Assembly (NCBI GenBank): GCA_036013055.1
Contig: DASCQM010000020.1
Span: 62,001-126,000 of the forward strand
Reading direction: 5' to 3'
Source: SHYR01 sp036013055
Lineage (GTDB): Bacteria; Chloroflexota; Dehalococcoidia; UBA2979
DNA: 64,000 nucleotides
Under the pieces are notes generated by a model that was not told the DNA's origin, ran no database searches, and saw only the letters and a program-made list of their open reading frames with translations. The translations under genes were made by a program, and so were the position numbers. Positions 33,864-42,005 of this stretch are shown one piece after another; position 1 is the first letter of the stretch, and each line of letters starts with the position of its first letter.

Positions 33864-35085
33864 CTACGCGACCTCGGCGACATCTCCCTTCGACTGGAGC
33901 CTCCTCATGAACGTGGCGACGGCAAGCAGCAGCCCGGCGCCGAGGATCGGCGTGAAGCTCTGCTTCAGCGCGGCCTCATCGAGCGTCAGGCCAAGAACGA
34001 ACCCGGCGATGCCGATGTTCACACCAGCGAAGATCAGCGTGTTGGCCCACGGCCAGACGTTGCGGCGGTCTCTAGTGTTCAGTGTCAGTAGCGCCAGAAT
34101 CGGATTCGTGACGACACCAATGAACATCAGATGATCCATCGCGAGAAGCAGGTGGACCGGGGCGAGGTCGAAGTCGTCCGCATAGTTGCTGATCAGGTAG
34201 ACGAGGTAACCGACGTCGATCGGCAGCGCAAGCATGGCCAGACCGAGGAAGCGCTCGTGCGAGTCTTGCAGCCACTTTGTCGACCGGATCTCAGGCCACA
34301 TGCGCGCGATGTAGACGACCGTCCCGAGGATCTCGAACGGCAAGCTGATCATCACCAGCGGAAGAATACCCGTGAGCAAGCCGAGCATGAGCGACAACCC
34401 GCCGAAGAACGGAAGCGCGACCTGCACCTTGCCCCAACGGGTCGCAAGCGGAACACGACCGTAGCGCAGCCCCCACTCGGTGAGCCCCATGCTGACCGGA
34501 ATCAGGAAGCCAACGACCATGGTCGCCGGGTGCGAACCTTCGCCGCCCTCGATGAATATCTCATTGCCGGTTGCAATCTCGATGCCCCAGAGCACACCCA
34601 TCACGGCACCGACGCCTGATGTCGCGACGGCAGCGAGGATGGCGAGATGGGGCGTCGTCAACTCGACGGCGCGCGCGCATGCCAACCCAACCAAGAAAGG
34701 CGATGAAGATGGCCGTCACCACCGCGCCAACTGCGGGACGAACCTCGTTCATCGTCGTCAGAAAGACCAGTATGTAGACAACGACAGACGCGGCAGACAG
34801 GTAGCTGAGCCAGCTGCCCAGCTTCCTCTGACTATCGGACATGTTGCCGCCACCGAAGAGCCAGAGCGAAGCGGCAAAGACGGCCAACGTGAGCCAGCCG
34901 ATCGTGCCACCGTGGACGTGCGCCAGCAGCACCTGACGCCCCTGCTGGCCCTCAAAGTCAACGAGATCCGTCCCGTTGAGGATTCCCACACTGACTGTGT
35001 AGATGAAGATCACGAGCGCGACCTGGAGCAATGTCCGGATTTCTCGTGCGAATGGTGTTCCGGTGATCCCGGGCTCGGCTGACAT
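33864..35085 (-). pseudogene. Polytopic membrane protein broken by a frameshift
   Basis: Two minus-strand reading frames join into one protein. The upstream part (35085 to about 34680) reads MSAEPGITGTPFAREIRTL with four hydrophobic helices, including LAHVHGGTIGWLTLAVFAA. The downstream part (from about 34675 to 33864) continues VELTTPHLAILAAVATSGVG with five or six more helices, with HPATMVVGFLIPVSMGL and LAMDHLMFIGVV. The break falls at a GC-dinucleotide run at 34668-34681. Membrane His residues recall haem-copper-type or related membrane proteins, but no family is firmly recognised. The full span of 1222 nt is one base off a multiple of three. Whether this is a real lesion or a sequence error is not known. 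Confidence 0.6.
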
Positions 35086-35131
35086 CGGCGTCCTCTCCGA
35101 TCAGCCCCGCCTGTGACCCCTGCGGTCTACG

Positions 35132-35228
35132 TTATTTCAGGCGTGGTACAACTTCCGTCGCCAGGCACGTCAGTTGCGGCAGCCGGTCGCCGCCCGCAAA
35201 GACGAAGTTGAAGTGCCGCACGCCAGCA
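35132..35228 (-). pseudogene. 3'-end remnant of an LLM-class oxidoreductase
   Basis: Minus-strand translation gives AGVRHFNFVFAGGDRLPQLT followed by CLATEVVPRLK and a stop, matching the C-terminus of the intact LLM gene at 36994-37902 (AGVRHFNFVFAGGDRLLQLT, RVATEVVPRLK). The DNA differs by about 13 bases in 97 (about 86% identity, counted by eye). Homology stops abruptly at ~35228. It is a direct repeat of the intact gene's 3' end, separated by arsM and the cyclase gene. Confidence 0.85.
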
Positions 35229-35252
35229 GTTTCATGATTCCAATCCGGGCAC

Positions 35253-35299
35253 TTGACAACATACCTCGGTAGGAAACATATTGTACGCCGATATATCGG
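35253..35299 (+). promoter_or_regulatory. arsM promoter with palindrome at the start site
   Basis: TTGACA (35253-35258) and CATATT (35277-35282) are spaced by 18 bases, and a perfect 12-bp palindrome CCGATATATCGG (35288-35299) covers the predicted start point. The stretch is clearly more AT-rich than its surroundings. The palindrome is placed to act as an operator. No ArsR-type gene lies nearby, so the regulator is unknown. Confidence 0.6.
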
Positions 35300-35344
35300 A
35301 TACCAATGTATAGCAATGCAATAGATGCTGGCAGGAGGACGCCA

Positions 35345-36154
35345 ATGACTCAGCAAGGGACAAGCGACCGCGAAATCAAGCAAGCCGTCACGGAACAGTA
35401 CGGGGCACGGGCTCGGGCCGCTCTCGCCGATGCGGGCACCGAGGTCGGAGCGACGGCGAGCTGTTGTGGGCCATCCGGTTCGCAGCAGGCGAGTGACGAT
35501 GGCTGCGGCTGCGGGCAGCCCGGTGAACTCGCATCCACGCTCTACAGCGGCGGAGAGCTCAGCGACGTACCGAAAGCAGCACAGCTGGCTGCGGCTGGCT
35601 GTGGGAATCCGGTCGCCATCGCGGAGTTGCAGGCCGGGGAGTCGGTTCTCGATCTCGGCTCAGGTGGGGGCATCGATTGCTTCCTCGCCGGGAAGCAGGT
35701 CGGCCAGAGCGGAGAAGTGTGGGGCGTGGACATGACGCCCGACATGGTCCAGCTCGCACGCACCAACGCCGAGAAGGTTGAAGCAACGAACGTTCACTTC
35801 CGCCTCGGCGAGATCGAGGACCTGCCGTTCGAAGCGGCGCAGTTCGACACCGTGATTTCGAATTGCGTGATCAACCTCTCGGTGGACAAGCCGCAGGTCT
35901 TCCGCGAGACGTTCCGCGTGCTGAAGCCGGGCGGCCGGCTGCGCGTCTCGGACATCGTGGTCACCGGGGAGCCGGCCGAGCAGCAGGACGGTGACACGGA
36001 GCAATGGGCGGCTTGTGTCACCGGTGCCCTGCCGATCGAGGAATACGTTGCAGCCGTTCGTGATGCCGGCTTCGTGGACGTGAATGCCGAATACAAGGGT
36101 GGTGCGGACGGCGGTACCGTCAGCGCGTATGTGACGGCATTCAGGCCCGAGTAG
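35345..36154 (+). CDS. arsM: Arsenite S-adenosylmethionine methyltransferase
   Basis: The 269-residue protein methylates As(III) using SAM. The SAM site is VLDLGSGGGIDCFLAG (101-116), followed by VWGVDMTPDMVQLART. Family cysteines are visible: the vicinal pair C40-C41 in TASCCGPSGS, and the As-binding C174 (SNCVINLS) and C224 (AACVTGALP). The ATG at 35345 is preceded by AGGAGG at 6 bases, so the open frame starting at 35306 is too long. It lies in a small accessory segment with a strong promoter and a hairpin after the gene. Confidence 0.94.
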   Translation: MTQQGTSDREIKQAVTEQYGARARAALADAGTEVGATASCCGPSGSQQASDDGCGCGQPGELASTLYSGGELSDVPKAAQLAAAGCGNPVAIAELQAGESVLDLGSGGGIDCFLAGKQVGQSGEVWGVDMTPDMVQLARTNAEKVEATNVHFRLGEIEDLPFEAAQFDTVISNCVINLSVDKPQVFRETFRVLKPGGRLRVSDIVVTGEPAEQQDGDTEQWAACVTGALPIEEYVAAVRDAGFVDVNAEYKGGADGGTVSAYVTAFRPE

Positions 36155-36185
36155 CCCCCGGCGACGACCGGCCAGTCGCCAACGG

Positions 36186-36219
36186 CAGCGAGGTGGAGTC
36201 AGGCGGCTCCACCTCGCTG
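36186..36219 (+). terminator. 13-bp stem hairpin after arsM
   Basis: Perfect arms at 36186-36198 and 36207-36219 (CAGCGAGGTGGAG and its complement) with an 8-base loop, 32 bp after the arsM stop and 33 bp before the cyclase ATG. No T-tract follows on the plus strand, so it may attenuate rather than stop transcription. Confidence 0.55.
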
Positions 36220-36251
36220 TCACGCCAGTCGCGAATGCCAGCGGAGGCGCA

Positions 36252-36929
36252 ATGCAGAATCAGACATCGGACACGGGCGTCGCGGTGCGTGATCAACACG
36301 TGGTCGACGCGGATTGCCCTCGCCACGGAGACGCCGAGCCGCGTTCGTCCATCGGTCGCCTCGCAGCGAGCATTCGCAACGAGGAGCTCGACCTCTCCTC
36401 GTGCTGCGCAGCCGACGGCAGCGTCACGGTCGGATTCACCGACATCGAAGCATCGACGGAGCTGATGCTTCAGCTCGGGGACCGAGCGTGGGTGGAATTG
36501 CTTCGAGAGCACAACGAGATCTTGCGTCGCGAGGTCGGCAATTACCGAGGGACCGTCGTGAAGAGTCGTGGCGATGGATTCATGGTCGCGTTCGCGGCGC
36601 CGGAGGATGCGGTACTTGCCGCGATCGAGATCCAGCGCTCACTCGCGGCCTGGAATCTGCTCCGAGAGACGCCGATACGAGTTCGCATCGGGCTACACAC
36701 CGGGCGTCCGGTCTATGAAGCTGCGGACTTCTTCGGCCGAGACGTAAATCTCGCAGCCCGCATCGCCGATCACGCCGCGGGCGGTGAGGTGCTGGTCTCC
36801 GAACGCCTCCGCGAGCTACTGGAGCCTCGCGAGATGTTCAACTTCGACGCTGGCGCTCCGGTCGCGCTGAAGGGTTTCGACGGCGAACACGCGACGCACG
36901 TGGCTACGCGAGCAACATCGGATCGATGA
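36252..36929 (+). CDS. Class III adenylate/guanylate cyclase with vicinal Cys N-terminus
   Basis: The 225-residue protein has a full class III catalytic domain: metal-binding D64 in VGFTDIEASTELM, the KSRGDGFMVAF region with the second metal Asp D108, RVRIGLHTGRPVYE, DFFGRDVNLAARIADHAAGGEVLVS and the C-terminal ALKGFDGEHATHV. Before the domain lies a ~57-residue polar segment that includes LSSCCAADGS (C51, C52). No membrane helix is seen, so it is probably cytosolic. GGAGG precedes the ATG by 4 bases. It follows arsM and may be cotranscribed with it. Whether it makes cAMP or cGMP is not clear. Confidence 0.88.
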   Translation: MQNQTSDTGVAVRDQHVVDADCPRHGDAEPRSSIGRLAASIRNEELDLSSCCAADGSVTVGFTDIEASTELMLQLGDRAWVELLREHNEILRREVGNYRGTVVKSRGDGFMVAFAAPEDAVLAAIEIQRSLAAWNLLRETPIRVRIGLHTGRPVYEAADFFGRDVNLAARIADHAAGGEVLVSERLRELLEPREMFNFDAGAPVALKGFDGEHATHVATRATSDR

Positions 36930-36993
36930 CCGCACTCGCGCCCGGGCTCATCGGGAACGGACTTGCGGCCTAGCCAGTCCGACGGCGGTCAGA

Positions 36994-37902
36994 CTACTTC
37001 AGACGCGGTACGACCTCGGTCGCGACGCGCGTCAGCTGCAGCAGCCGGTCGCCGCCCGCGAAGACGAAGTTGAAGTGCCGCACGCCGGCATCGATGAAGG
37101 CGCTCAGGCGCTCCACCCACATCTCCGCGTCGCCGTAGACGGTGTAGCGCTCGAAGCGGTCGAAGGGCGTCTGGTACGTCGCCTCCATGCGCGCCGCGAT
37201 CGTGCCCAGCGCCTCAGCGAGGTCGTCGTCAAACTGCCCCCAGAGCTGCAGCGCGGGGCGGATCGCATCCGGGTCGCGCCCGTGGCGCTCCGCCTCCTCG
37301 CGCACGACCGCCAGGCCCTCGGCAAAGCGTTCCGGCGTGATCACGAACGGCATCCACGCGTCGCCGAAGCGGCCCGCCCGACGCTGCGCTGGAGCGGCGC
37401 GGCCTCCGACCCAAATCGGGATCTGCGGCTCGGGCACAAGGTCGAGGATCGCCTCATCGACGTCGATCACATCGGAGTGCAGCGTCGTCGGGTTGCCGGA
37501 CCAGAGCGCGCGTAGCGCCTCGAGCGTCGCGTCGAGCCGTGCGCCCCGCTCCGCGAGCGGCACGCCGGATGCCTCGAACTCCTTGGCAAACTCGCCGCCA
37601 CTGCCGACACCGAGCCGAAAGCGGCCCTCCGAGAGCCATTGCAACGTCGCTGTCTGTTTCGCGAGAGCGGCAGGCTTACGCAGCGCCGCGAGCAGCACCC
37701 CGGAGCCGAGCGCGACGTTCTCCGTGACCGCCGAGGCGGCCGAGAGCAGTGAGAGCGGCTCCGGCCAGAAGACGTGCCAGAGCACATGGTCGCCGACCCA
37801 CACGGAGTCGTAGCCCATCGCCTCCGCGGTCTGCGCCGAGGCGAGGAACTCCTGCGGCGTCGAACCACCGGGCAGGACGCCGAAGGTCAGGCCATCAGTC
37901 AT
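36994..37902 (-). CDS. LLM-class F420- or flavin-dependent oxidoreductase
   Basis: The ~302-residue TIM-barrel protein belongs to the luciferase-like monooxygenase superfamily: MTDGLTFGVLPGGSTPQEFL, YDSVWVGDHVLWHVFWPEPL, VALGSGVLLAALRKPAALAK, RFRLGVGSGGEFAKEFEASG, IPIWVGGRAAPAQRRAGRFG and the end VRHFNFVFAGGDRL. It resembles F420-dependent oxidoreductases of the TIGR03619 kind. The ATG at 37902 is 7 bp after the NrtR-like gene stop; an ATG at 37938 would overlap that gene by 29 bases. Its last ~97 bp are repeated at 35132-35228. Confidence 0.86.
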   Translation of the reverse strand: MTDGLTFGVLPGGSTPQEFLASAQTAEAMGYDSVWVGDHVLWHVFWPEPLSLLSAASAVTENVALGSGVLLAALRKPAALAKQTATLQWLSEGRFRLGVGSGGEFAKEFEASGVPLAERGARLDATLEALRALWSGNPTTLHSDVIDVDEAILDLVPEPQIPIWVGGRAAPAQRRAGRFGDAWMPFVITPERFAEGLAVVREEAERHGRDPDAIRPALQLWGQFDDDLAEALGTIAARMEATYQTPFDRFERYTVYGDAEMWVERLSAFIDAGVRHFNFVFAGGDRLLQLTRVATEVVPRLK

Positions 37903-37909
37903 CGGATGC

Positions 37910-38548
37910 TCACAGGAAGACCGGCTCGCGGCTGACAAAGCGGTAGATCAGTGCCGGACGGTGCGCGCCCTCGTGCCGTCGCGTCTCCGTCGATTCGATG
38001 ATGCCGTTACTGAGCATGCGCTTGCGGAAGTTCCGCCGATCGAGGTCGCGGCCGAGGATCGCCTCGTACGTGCCCTGCAGATCGCGGATCGTGAATTCAT
38101 CGGGCAGCAGGCCGAAGGCGATGTTCGTGTAGTCCAGCTTCGCGCGTGCCCGCTCCAGCGCCTGCGCGATCACGCTGTTGTTGTCGAAGGCGAGCGGCCC
38201 CAGATCATCGACGCGGTGCCACTCCGGCGGCCACTCGTCGCCGGTGCGCAGGCGCACGGCACTGGCATCGACGAGCGCGAAGTACGCGACGGCAACGCCG
38301 GGCTGGCCGACGTCGAGTCCTGACGTGGTGAAGAGCTGTTCGAGGTAGAGGTCGGCAGCGCCGGTCTCCTCCGCCAGCTTGCGGGCGGCGGTGCCATCGA
38401 GCGGCTCATCGCCGCGCCAGAGCCCGCCCGGCAGTGCCCATTTGCCGCGCTCCGGGTCGCCGGTGCGATGCACGAGCAACACCTGCAGTGCCTCATCGAT
38501 GATCGCGAAGATCACGACGACGGTGGCGACCAGCGACCCCCCGCTCAT
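37910..38548 (-). CDS. nrtR: NrtR-like Nudix transcriptional regulator
   Basis: The 212-residue protein has an N-terminal Nudix domain (about 1-140) and a C-terminal winged-helix (about 145-212) with FTIRDLQGTYEAILGRDLD and RRNFRKRMLSNGIIEST. The Nudix box GX5E-X7-REUXEEXGU reads with G42, E48, R56, then K57 in place of the first Glu, and E60-E61. Loss of that Glu argues against hydrolase activity and for a sensor of ADP-ribose or a related ligand, as in NrtR regulators of NAD metabolism. Its ATG overlaps the upstream gene stop (ATGA). A likely target site is upstream of nadA. Confidence 0.82.
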   Translation of the reverse strand: MSGGSLVATVVVIFAIIDEALQVLLVHRTGDPERGKWALPGGLWRGDEPLDGTAARKLAEETGAADLYLEQLFTTSGLDVGQPGVAVAYFALVDASAVRLRTGDEWPPEWHRVDDLGPLAFDNNSVIAQALERARAKLDYTNIAFGLLPDEFTIRDLQGTYEAILGRDLDRRNFRKRMLSNGIIESTETRRHEGAHRPALIYRFVSREPVFL

Positions 38549-39015
38549 CCGGCGGCCTCCCCGGAGGGCGCGGCGAACCGCAGCCCGAGGTCGGCGACGA
38601 TCTCGTCGCCCTCGCCGCGGCGATAGACCTCGATCGAGTCGCCGGTGATCGCCTCGCCGGCATCGGCAACCGCGTCTCGCAGCGCATCCATCACCTGCGC
38701 GATGTGCTCCGTGCCGCCGGAGTACGTGACCATCGCGTACGCGCCGCCGGGCACGTCGACGGGTGCGTAGCCCTCGGCGCTCGCCTGCTCGGACGACGGC
38801 GCTCCGCCGAAGTAGATCTGCTCGTCGCCGACGAGCAGCATCGCGCCGACGCCCTCGATGCCGTCCTCGTTGCTCGTCAGGTGCCCGGCCTCGCGGTCGA
38901 CGGCGATGTGGTCCCAGAGTTCGCCGATGTGCTCGTGGTCGCCCGGCGATGTGCGGGCGAGCAAGCGGTATCCAGCAAGCTGATGAACGGCGAATTCGAG
39001 CGTGTTCGACGACAT
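38545..39015 (-). CDS. GyrI-like small-molecule-binding protein
   Basis: The 156-residue protein begins MSSNTLEFAVHQLAGYRLLA and later shows GVGAMLLVGDEQIYFGG, VDVPGGAYAMVTYSG and DSIEVYRRGEGDEIVADLGL. This fits the GyrI/AraC effector-binding (SOUL-like) beta-alpha-beta repeat fold. The ATG at 39015 is 7 bp after the miaB stop; an ATG at 39048 would overlap miaB. Such proteins bind small hydrophobic ligands. It is in the miaB-nrtR-LLM run. Confidence 0.6.
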   Translation of the reverse strand: MSSNTLEFAVHQLAGYRLLARTSPGDHEHIGELWDHIAVDREAGHLTSNEDGIEGVGAMLLVGDEQIYFGGAPSSEQASAEGYAPVDVPGGAYAMVTYSGGTEHIAQVMDALRDAVADAGEAITGDSIEVYRRGEGDEIVADLGLRFAAPSGEAAG

Positions 39016-39022
39016 CGCGGCT

Positions 39023-40318
39023 CTAGACGACTGCCAGCGTGACGCCATCCGCCACGCGACCCTGCAGCGACCACGCCGTCACGCGGTCGATCGTCACCGT
39101 CGAGAGCTCGCCGACATCGGTCGTGCCGGTGAAGTGCACGAGCTGGCCGCCCCGCGCACGCCCGGTCGAGCGGCCCTCGTCGGCGCGCTCGACGAGCACC
39201 TCGACGCTACCGCCAAGCGAACGACGGTTGATCGCGACCGCCGACTGCTCGTGGATCGCCTCGATCACCTGCAGGCGCTCCTTCTTCACCGCCGGCGGTA
39301 CGTCGTCGGCCTGGTTGCGCGTGGCGAAGGTGCCGGGTCGCTCCGAGTACGTCGCCACGTGGATCACGTCGAAGCTGGTGCGCTCGAGCAGCGCGACAGT
39401 ATTCGCGAACTCCTCGTCCGTCTCGCCGGGGAAGCCGACGATCACATCGGTCGCGATCGATGCGTCCGGCATGCGACTGCGGATGCGCTCGACCCGTTCC
39501 TCGTACTCCGCGAGCGTGTAGCCGCGCTTCATCCGCGCGAGCACGCCGTCATCGCCGGACTGCACGGGGATGTTGAAGTGCTCACAGACCTTCGGCAGGT
39601 CCGCGACGGCGTCGATGACGCGGTCCGTCATGTCCTTCGGGTAGGAGGTGAGGAATCGCGTGCGCAGGATGCCGTCGACGCCCTCGATCGCCTCGAAGAG
39701 CGTAGCCAGGTCGGCGTCACCATCGAGGTCGTGGCCGTACGCCTCGACGGTCTGTCCCAGCAGCGTGACTTCACGCACGCCGCGCGCAGCGAGGTGGCGC
39801 ACCTCCGAAAGCACATCATCGACGGGTCTCGATCGCTCGCGCCCGCGCCGGAACGGCACGATGCAGAAGGTGCAGAACTTGTCGCAGCCGTGGACGACCG
39901 GCACGAACGCCGTCGGGCCGTCCGGCGTGCCAAACGTCTCGGTCCAGAACTCGCCCTCGGAAACGTCGCGCCCGGCGTCGGCGATCTCGATGATCGGGTC
40001 GAATTCTTGCGGTCGCGCCCACGCATCGACCCACGGGAAGCGGCGCTCCAGATCGTCGGTCTTCGGGCCGACCATGCAGCCCATGACGGCGAGCTTGAAC
40101 TGCTCACCGCCCTCACGACGCTTACGCAGTACGCCAAGCCGGCTGTAGGCGCGGTCTTCGGCGTGCTGGCGCACGGAACACGTGTTGATCACGAAGAGGT
40201 CGGCAGTGGAGTCGTCGGTCGATTCGCTGTAGCCGAGCCGCCCCAGTCCGGCAGCCAGCTTCAGCGAGTCGGCTTTGTTCATCTGGCAGCCGAGCGTCCA
40301 AATGTGGAAGGAAGGCAC
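39023..40318 (-). CDS. miaB: tRNA-2-methylthio-N6-dimethylallyladenosine synthase
   Basis: The 431-residue radical-SAM methylthiotransferase modifies A37 of tRNAs. The N-terminal UPF0004 cysteines are in WTLGCQMNKADS, NTCSVRQHAEDRAYS and VMGCMVG; the radical SAM cluster is GCDKFCTFCIVPFRRGRERS. NIPVQSGDDGVLARMKRGYT and a C-terminal TRAM domain (about 370-431) follow. The start is GTG at 40318 with GAGGAG 6 bases upstream. tRNA-Ser lies 37 bp upstream on the same strand. Confidence 0.95.
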   Translation of the reverse strand: MPSFHIWTLGCQMNKADSLKLAAGLGRLGYSESTDDSTADLFVINTCSVRQHAEDRAYSRLGVLRKRREGGEQFKLAVMGCMVGPKTDDLERRFPWVDAWARPQEFDPIIEIADAGRDVSEGEFWTETFGTPDGPTAFVPVVHGCDKFCTFCIVPFRRGRERSRPVDDVLSEVRHLAARGVREVTLLGQTVEAYGHDLDGDADLATLFEAIEGVDGILRTRFLTSYPKDMTDRVIDAVADLPKVCEHFNIPVQSGDDGVLARMKRGYTLAEYEERVERIRSRMPDASIATDVIVGFPGETDEEFANTVALLERTSFDVIHVATYSERPGTFATRNQADDVPPAVKKERLQVIEAIHEQSAVAINRRSLGGSVEVLVERADEGRSTGRARGGQLVHFTGTTDVGELSTVTIDRVTAWSLQGRVADGVTLAVV

Positions 40319-40354
40319 ATCCGACTCCTCGACTGCGTGCAGGTGGGGGCGGAG

Positions 40355-40446
40355 TGGCGGAGGGGGTGGGATTCGAACCCACGACCCCGAATCAACGGAG
40401 TAAGCGCTTAGCAGGCGCCCGCACTAGGCCACTATGCGACCCCTCC
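40355..40446 (-). tRNA. tRNA-Ser(GCU)
   Basis: The 92-nt minus-strand sequence begins GGAGGGGTCGCATAGTGGCC, has an anticodon loop CTGCTAA (anticodon GCT) on a 5-bp stem, a long class II variable arm, a T-arm with GGTTCGAATCC, and an acceptor end CCCCTCC plus G and encoded CCA. The long variable arm and the GCU anticodon both point to Ser. Confidence 0.93.
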
Positions 40447-40495
40447 ACGGATCAGCCTAGATGGGGCGGTGCGCCGCGGGCAAGAAGCGAAGGGC

Positions 40496-41929
40496 CTAAC
40501 GGACGCGCAGTTCCTGCCCGATGAAGATGCGGTTCGCGTCAAAGAGACCGTTCAACTGCATGATCGCGTCGATCGAGGTGCTGTTCCCGCTCGCGATCGC
40601 CGTCAGCGAGTCGCCGGGCTGCACGGTGTGGTACAGCGGCGGCAGCACGATCGGCCCGGCGCCTGCGCGCGGTACGAGGATCACATCGCCGATGCTCAGC
40701 AGGTTCGCGTTGCCGATTTCGTTGAAGTCGACGAGCGTCTGCGTGCTGACCTCGTAGCGTTCAGCGATCGCGCCGAGCGTGTCGCCAGCTTCGACGGTGT
40801 ACTCGAGCGGTGGCAGCGCAGAGCCGCGGCTCGGTGACTGAATGCGCATCCCGATCTGGATCATGTTCGCGTTCGCGATGCCGTTCGCGTCCGCGATCTC
40901 GTCCACGGTGGTGTTCCAGCGGTCGGCGAGCATCGAGAGCGAATCGCCCGCCTGCACGATGTGCGCGAGCGCCTGCGGCGGACGGTCGCGCAGCAGCGAC
41001 CAGACACCGTCGTCGGTGACGCCGAAGCGCCAGACCGAGACTGCTTCCGCAGAGTTGGCGTAGGCATGGTCGATGAACTCGCCCCACTCGCTCATCTCGA
41101 CGTTCTGGCCCTCGCCGATCGGATGCACCGGCAGGCCGAACGGGTCGAGGCCGTCGATCGCGGCATCGAGCACGAAGCGAGGCGTCACCCCTTCAACGCC
41201 CGGCGCGTAACCGGCCTCGGCGAACCTTTCGATGTTGTCGCTGGACTCGAAGGCGCGCCAGTAGATCTGCGGCGAGATCTCGCTGACGAAGTTCGAGAAC
41301 TCGCCGATCGGAATGCGCTCGATCTCCCACGGCCGCGGGTCGATCGACATCGAGAGCCACGAGGCCGGGCGCAGCCGTCGCAGTTCGCGGCCGAAGTCGA
41401 CGGCTGCCTGCGCGTCGCCGCGCCAGAAGCCGCTGTGCGATTCGACGTCGAGCACCATGCTGCGCGCGCCGGCGGCCAACACTTCCGCGTTCATCTCCGC
41501 CTCGCGCAGCGGGTCGGTGCCGTGGACGACCGACCAGGCATGGAACGGCACGCCGCCACCCTCGAAGAACGCAGCCAGCTCGGCGACCTGCGAGGGGCCA
41601 TCGATGGCATCGACGGAACGGTCGAACTCGGCCATCCAGTCGAGTCCGTCGTGCGTCTTCACGACGACGCCGAGTCCGTGCTCCGCGAGCACGTCGCGGA
41701 TGTGCTCTTTGTCGCCGTCCTGCGCGAACTGCCAGACCCACGCCAGGTGCGTCGGCCCGCTGCCCGCGGCGAGCGGCATCGAGGGTTGCGTGGGCGTTGA
41801 TGGTTGCGAGTCGCGAGCGGGCGGCGCGGTGGCTCGCCACATCGAGCGAGGGTCGAGTGCGAAGGCACCGGCAGCGCCAGTCACGCCCTTGATGAAGCGT
41901 CTGCGGTCGATCGGTCGGTGATCAGGCAC
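40496..41929 (-). CDS. Tat-exported LysM protein with TIM-barrel-like domain
   Basis: The 477-residue protein starts with a twin-arginine signal (RRRFIKGVTGAAGAFAL, residues 9-25), so it is exported folded. A middle region (about 55-325) starts THLAWVWQFAQDG, continues GLGVVVKTHDGLDWMAEF, and carries LDVESHSGFW and ISPQIYWRAF, resembling glycoside-hydrolase-like TIM barrels of unknown specificity. Three LysM modules follow at about 325-370, 380-420 and 430-477 (IVQAGDSLSMLADRW, TVEAGDTLGAIAERY, TVQPGDSLTAIASGN), which bind cell-wall glycans. The start is GTG at 41929. It is a likely wall-associated enzyme. Confidence 0.83.
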   Translation of the reverse strand: MPDHRPIDRRRFIKGVTGAAGAFALDPRSMWRATAPPARDSQPSTPTQPSMPLAAGSGPTHLAWVWQFAQDGDKEHIRDVLAEHGLGVVVKTHDGLDWMAEFDRSVDAIDGPSQVAELAAFFEGGGVPFHAWSVVHGTDPLREAEMNAEVLAAGARSMVLDVESHSGFWRGDAQAAVDFGRELRRLRPASWLSMSIDPRPWEIERIPIGEFSNFVSEISPQIYWRAFESSDNIERFAEAGYAPGVEGVTPRFVLDAAIDGLDPFGLPVHPIGEGQNVEMSEWGEFIDHAYANSAEAVSVWRFGVTDDGVWSLLRDRPPQALAHIVQAGDSLSMLADRWNTTVDEIADANGIANANMIQIGMRIQSPSRGSALPPLEYTVEAGDTLGAIAERYEVSTQTLVDFNEIGNANLLSIGDVILVPRAGAGPIVLPPLYHTVQPGDSLTAIASGNSTSIDAIMQLNGLFDANRIFIGQELRVR

Positions 41930-42005
41930 GGAGATCCGCCCTCCAACCCGCCGCAGCTAGTGTCTCACAGGCTCGCGCGTGAGGCGCGGCCCACGCGTGT
42001 GGCCC

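Noticed and set aside
35306..35344. Upstream ATG for arsM at 35306
   Set aside because: It would overlap the ribosome site AGGAGG that serves ATG 35345, and the extra residues do not fit the family.
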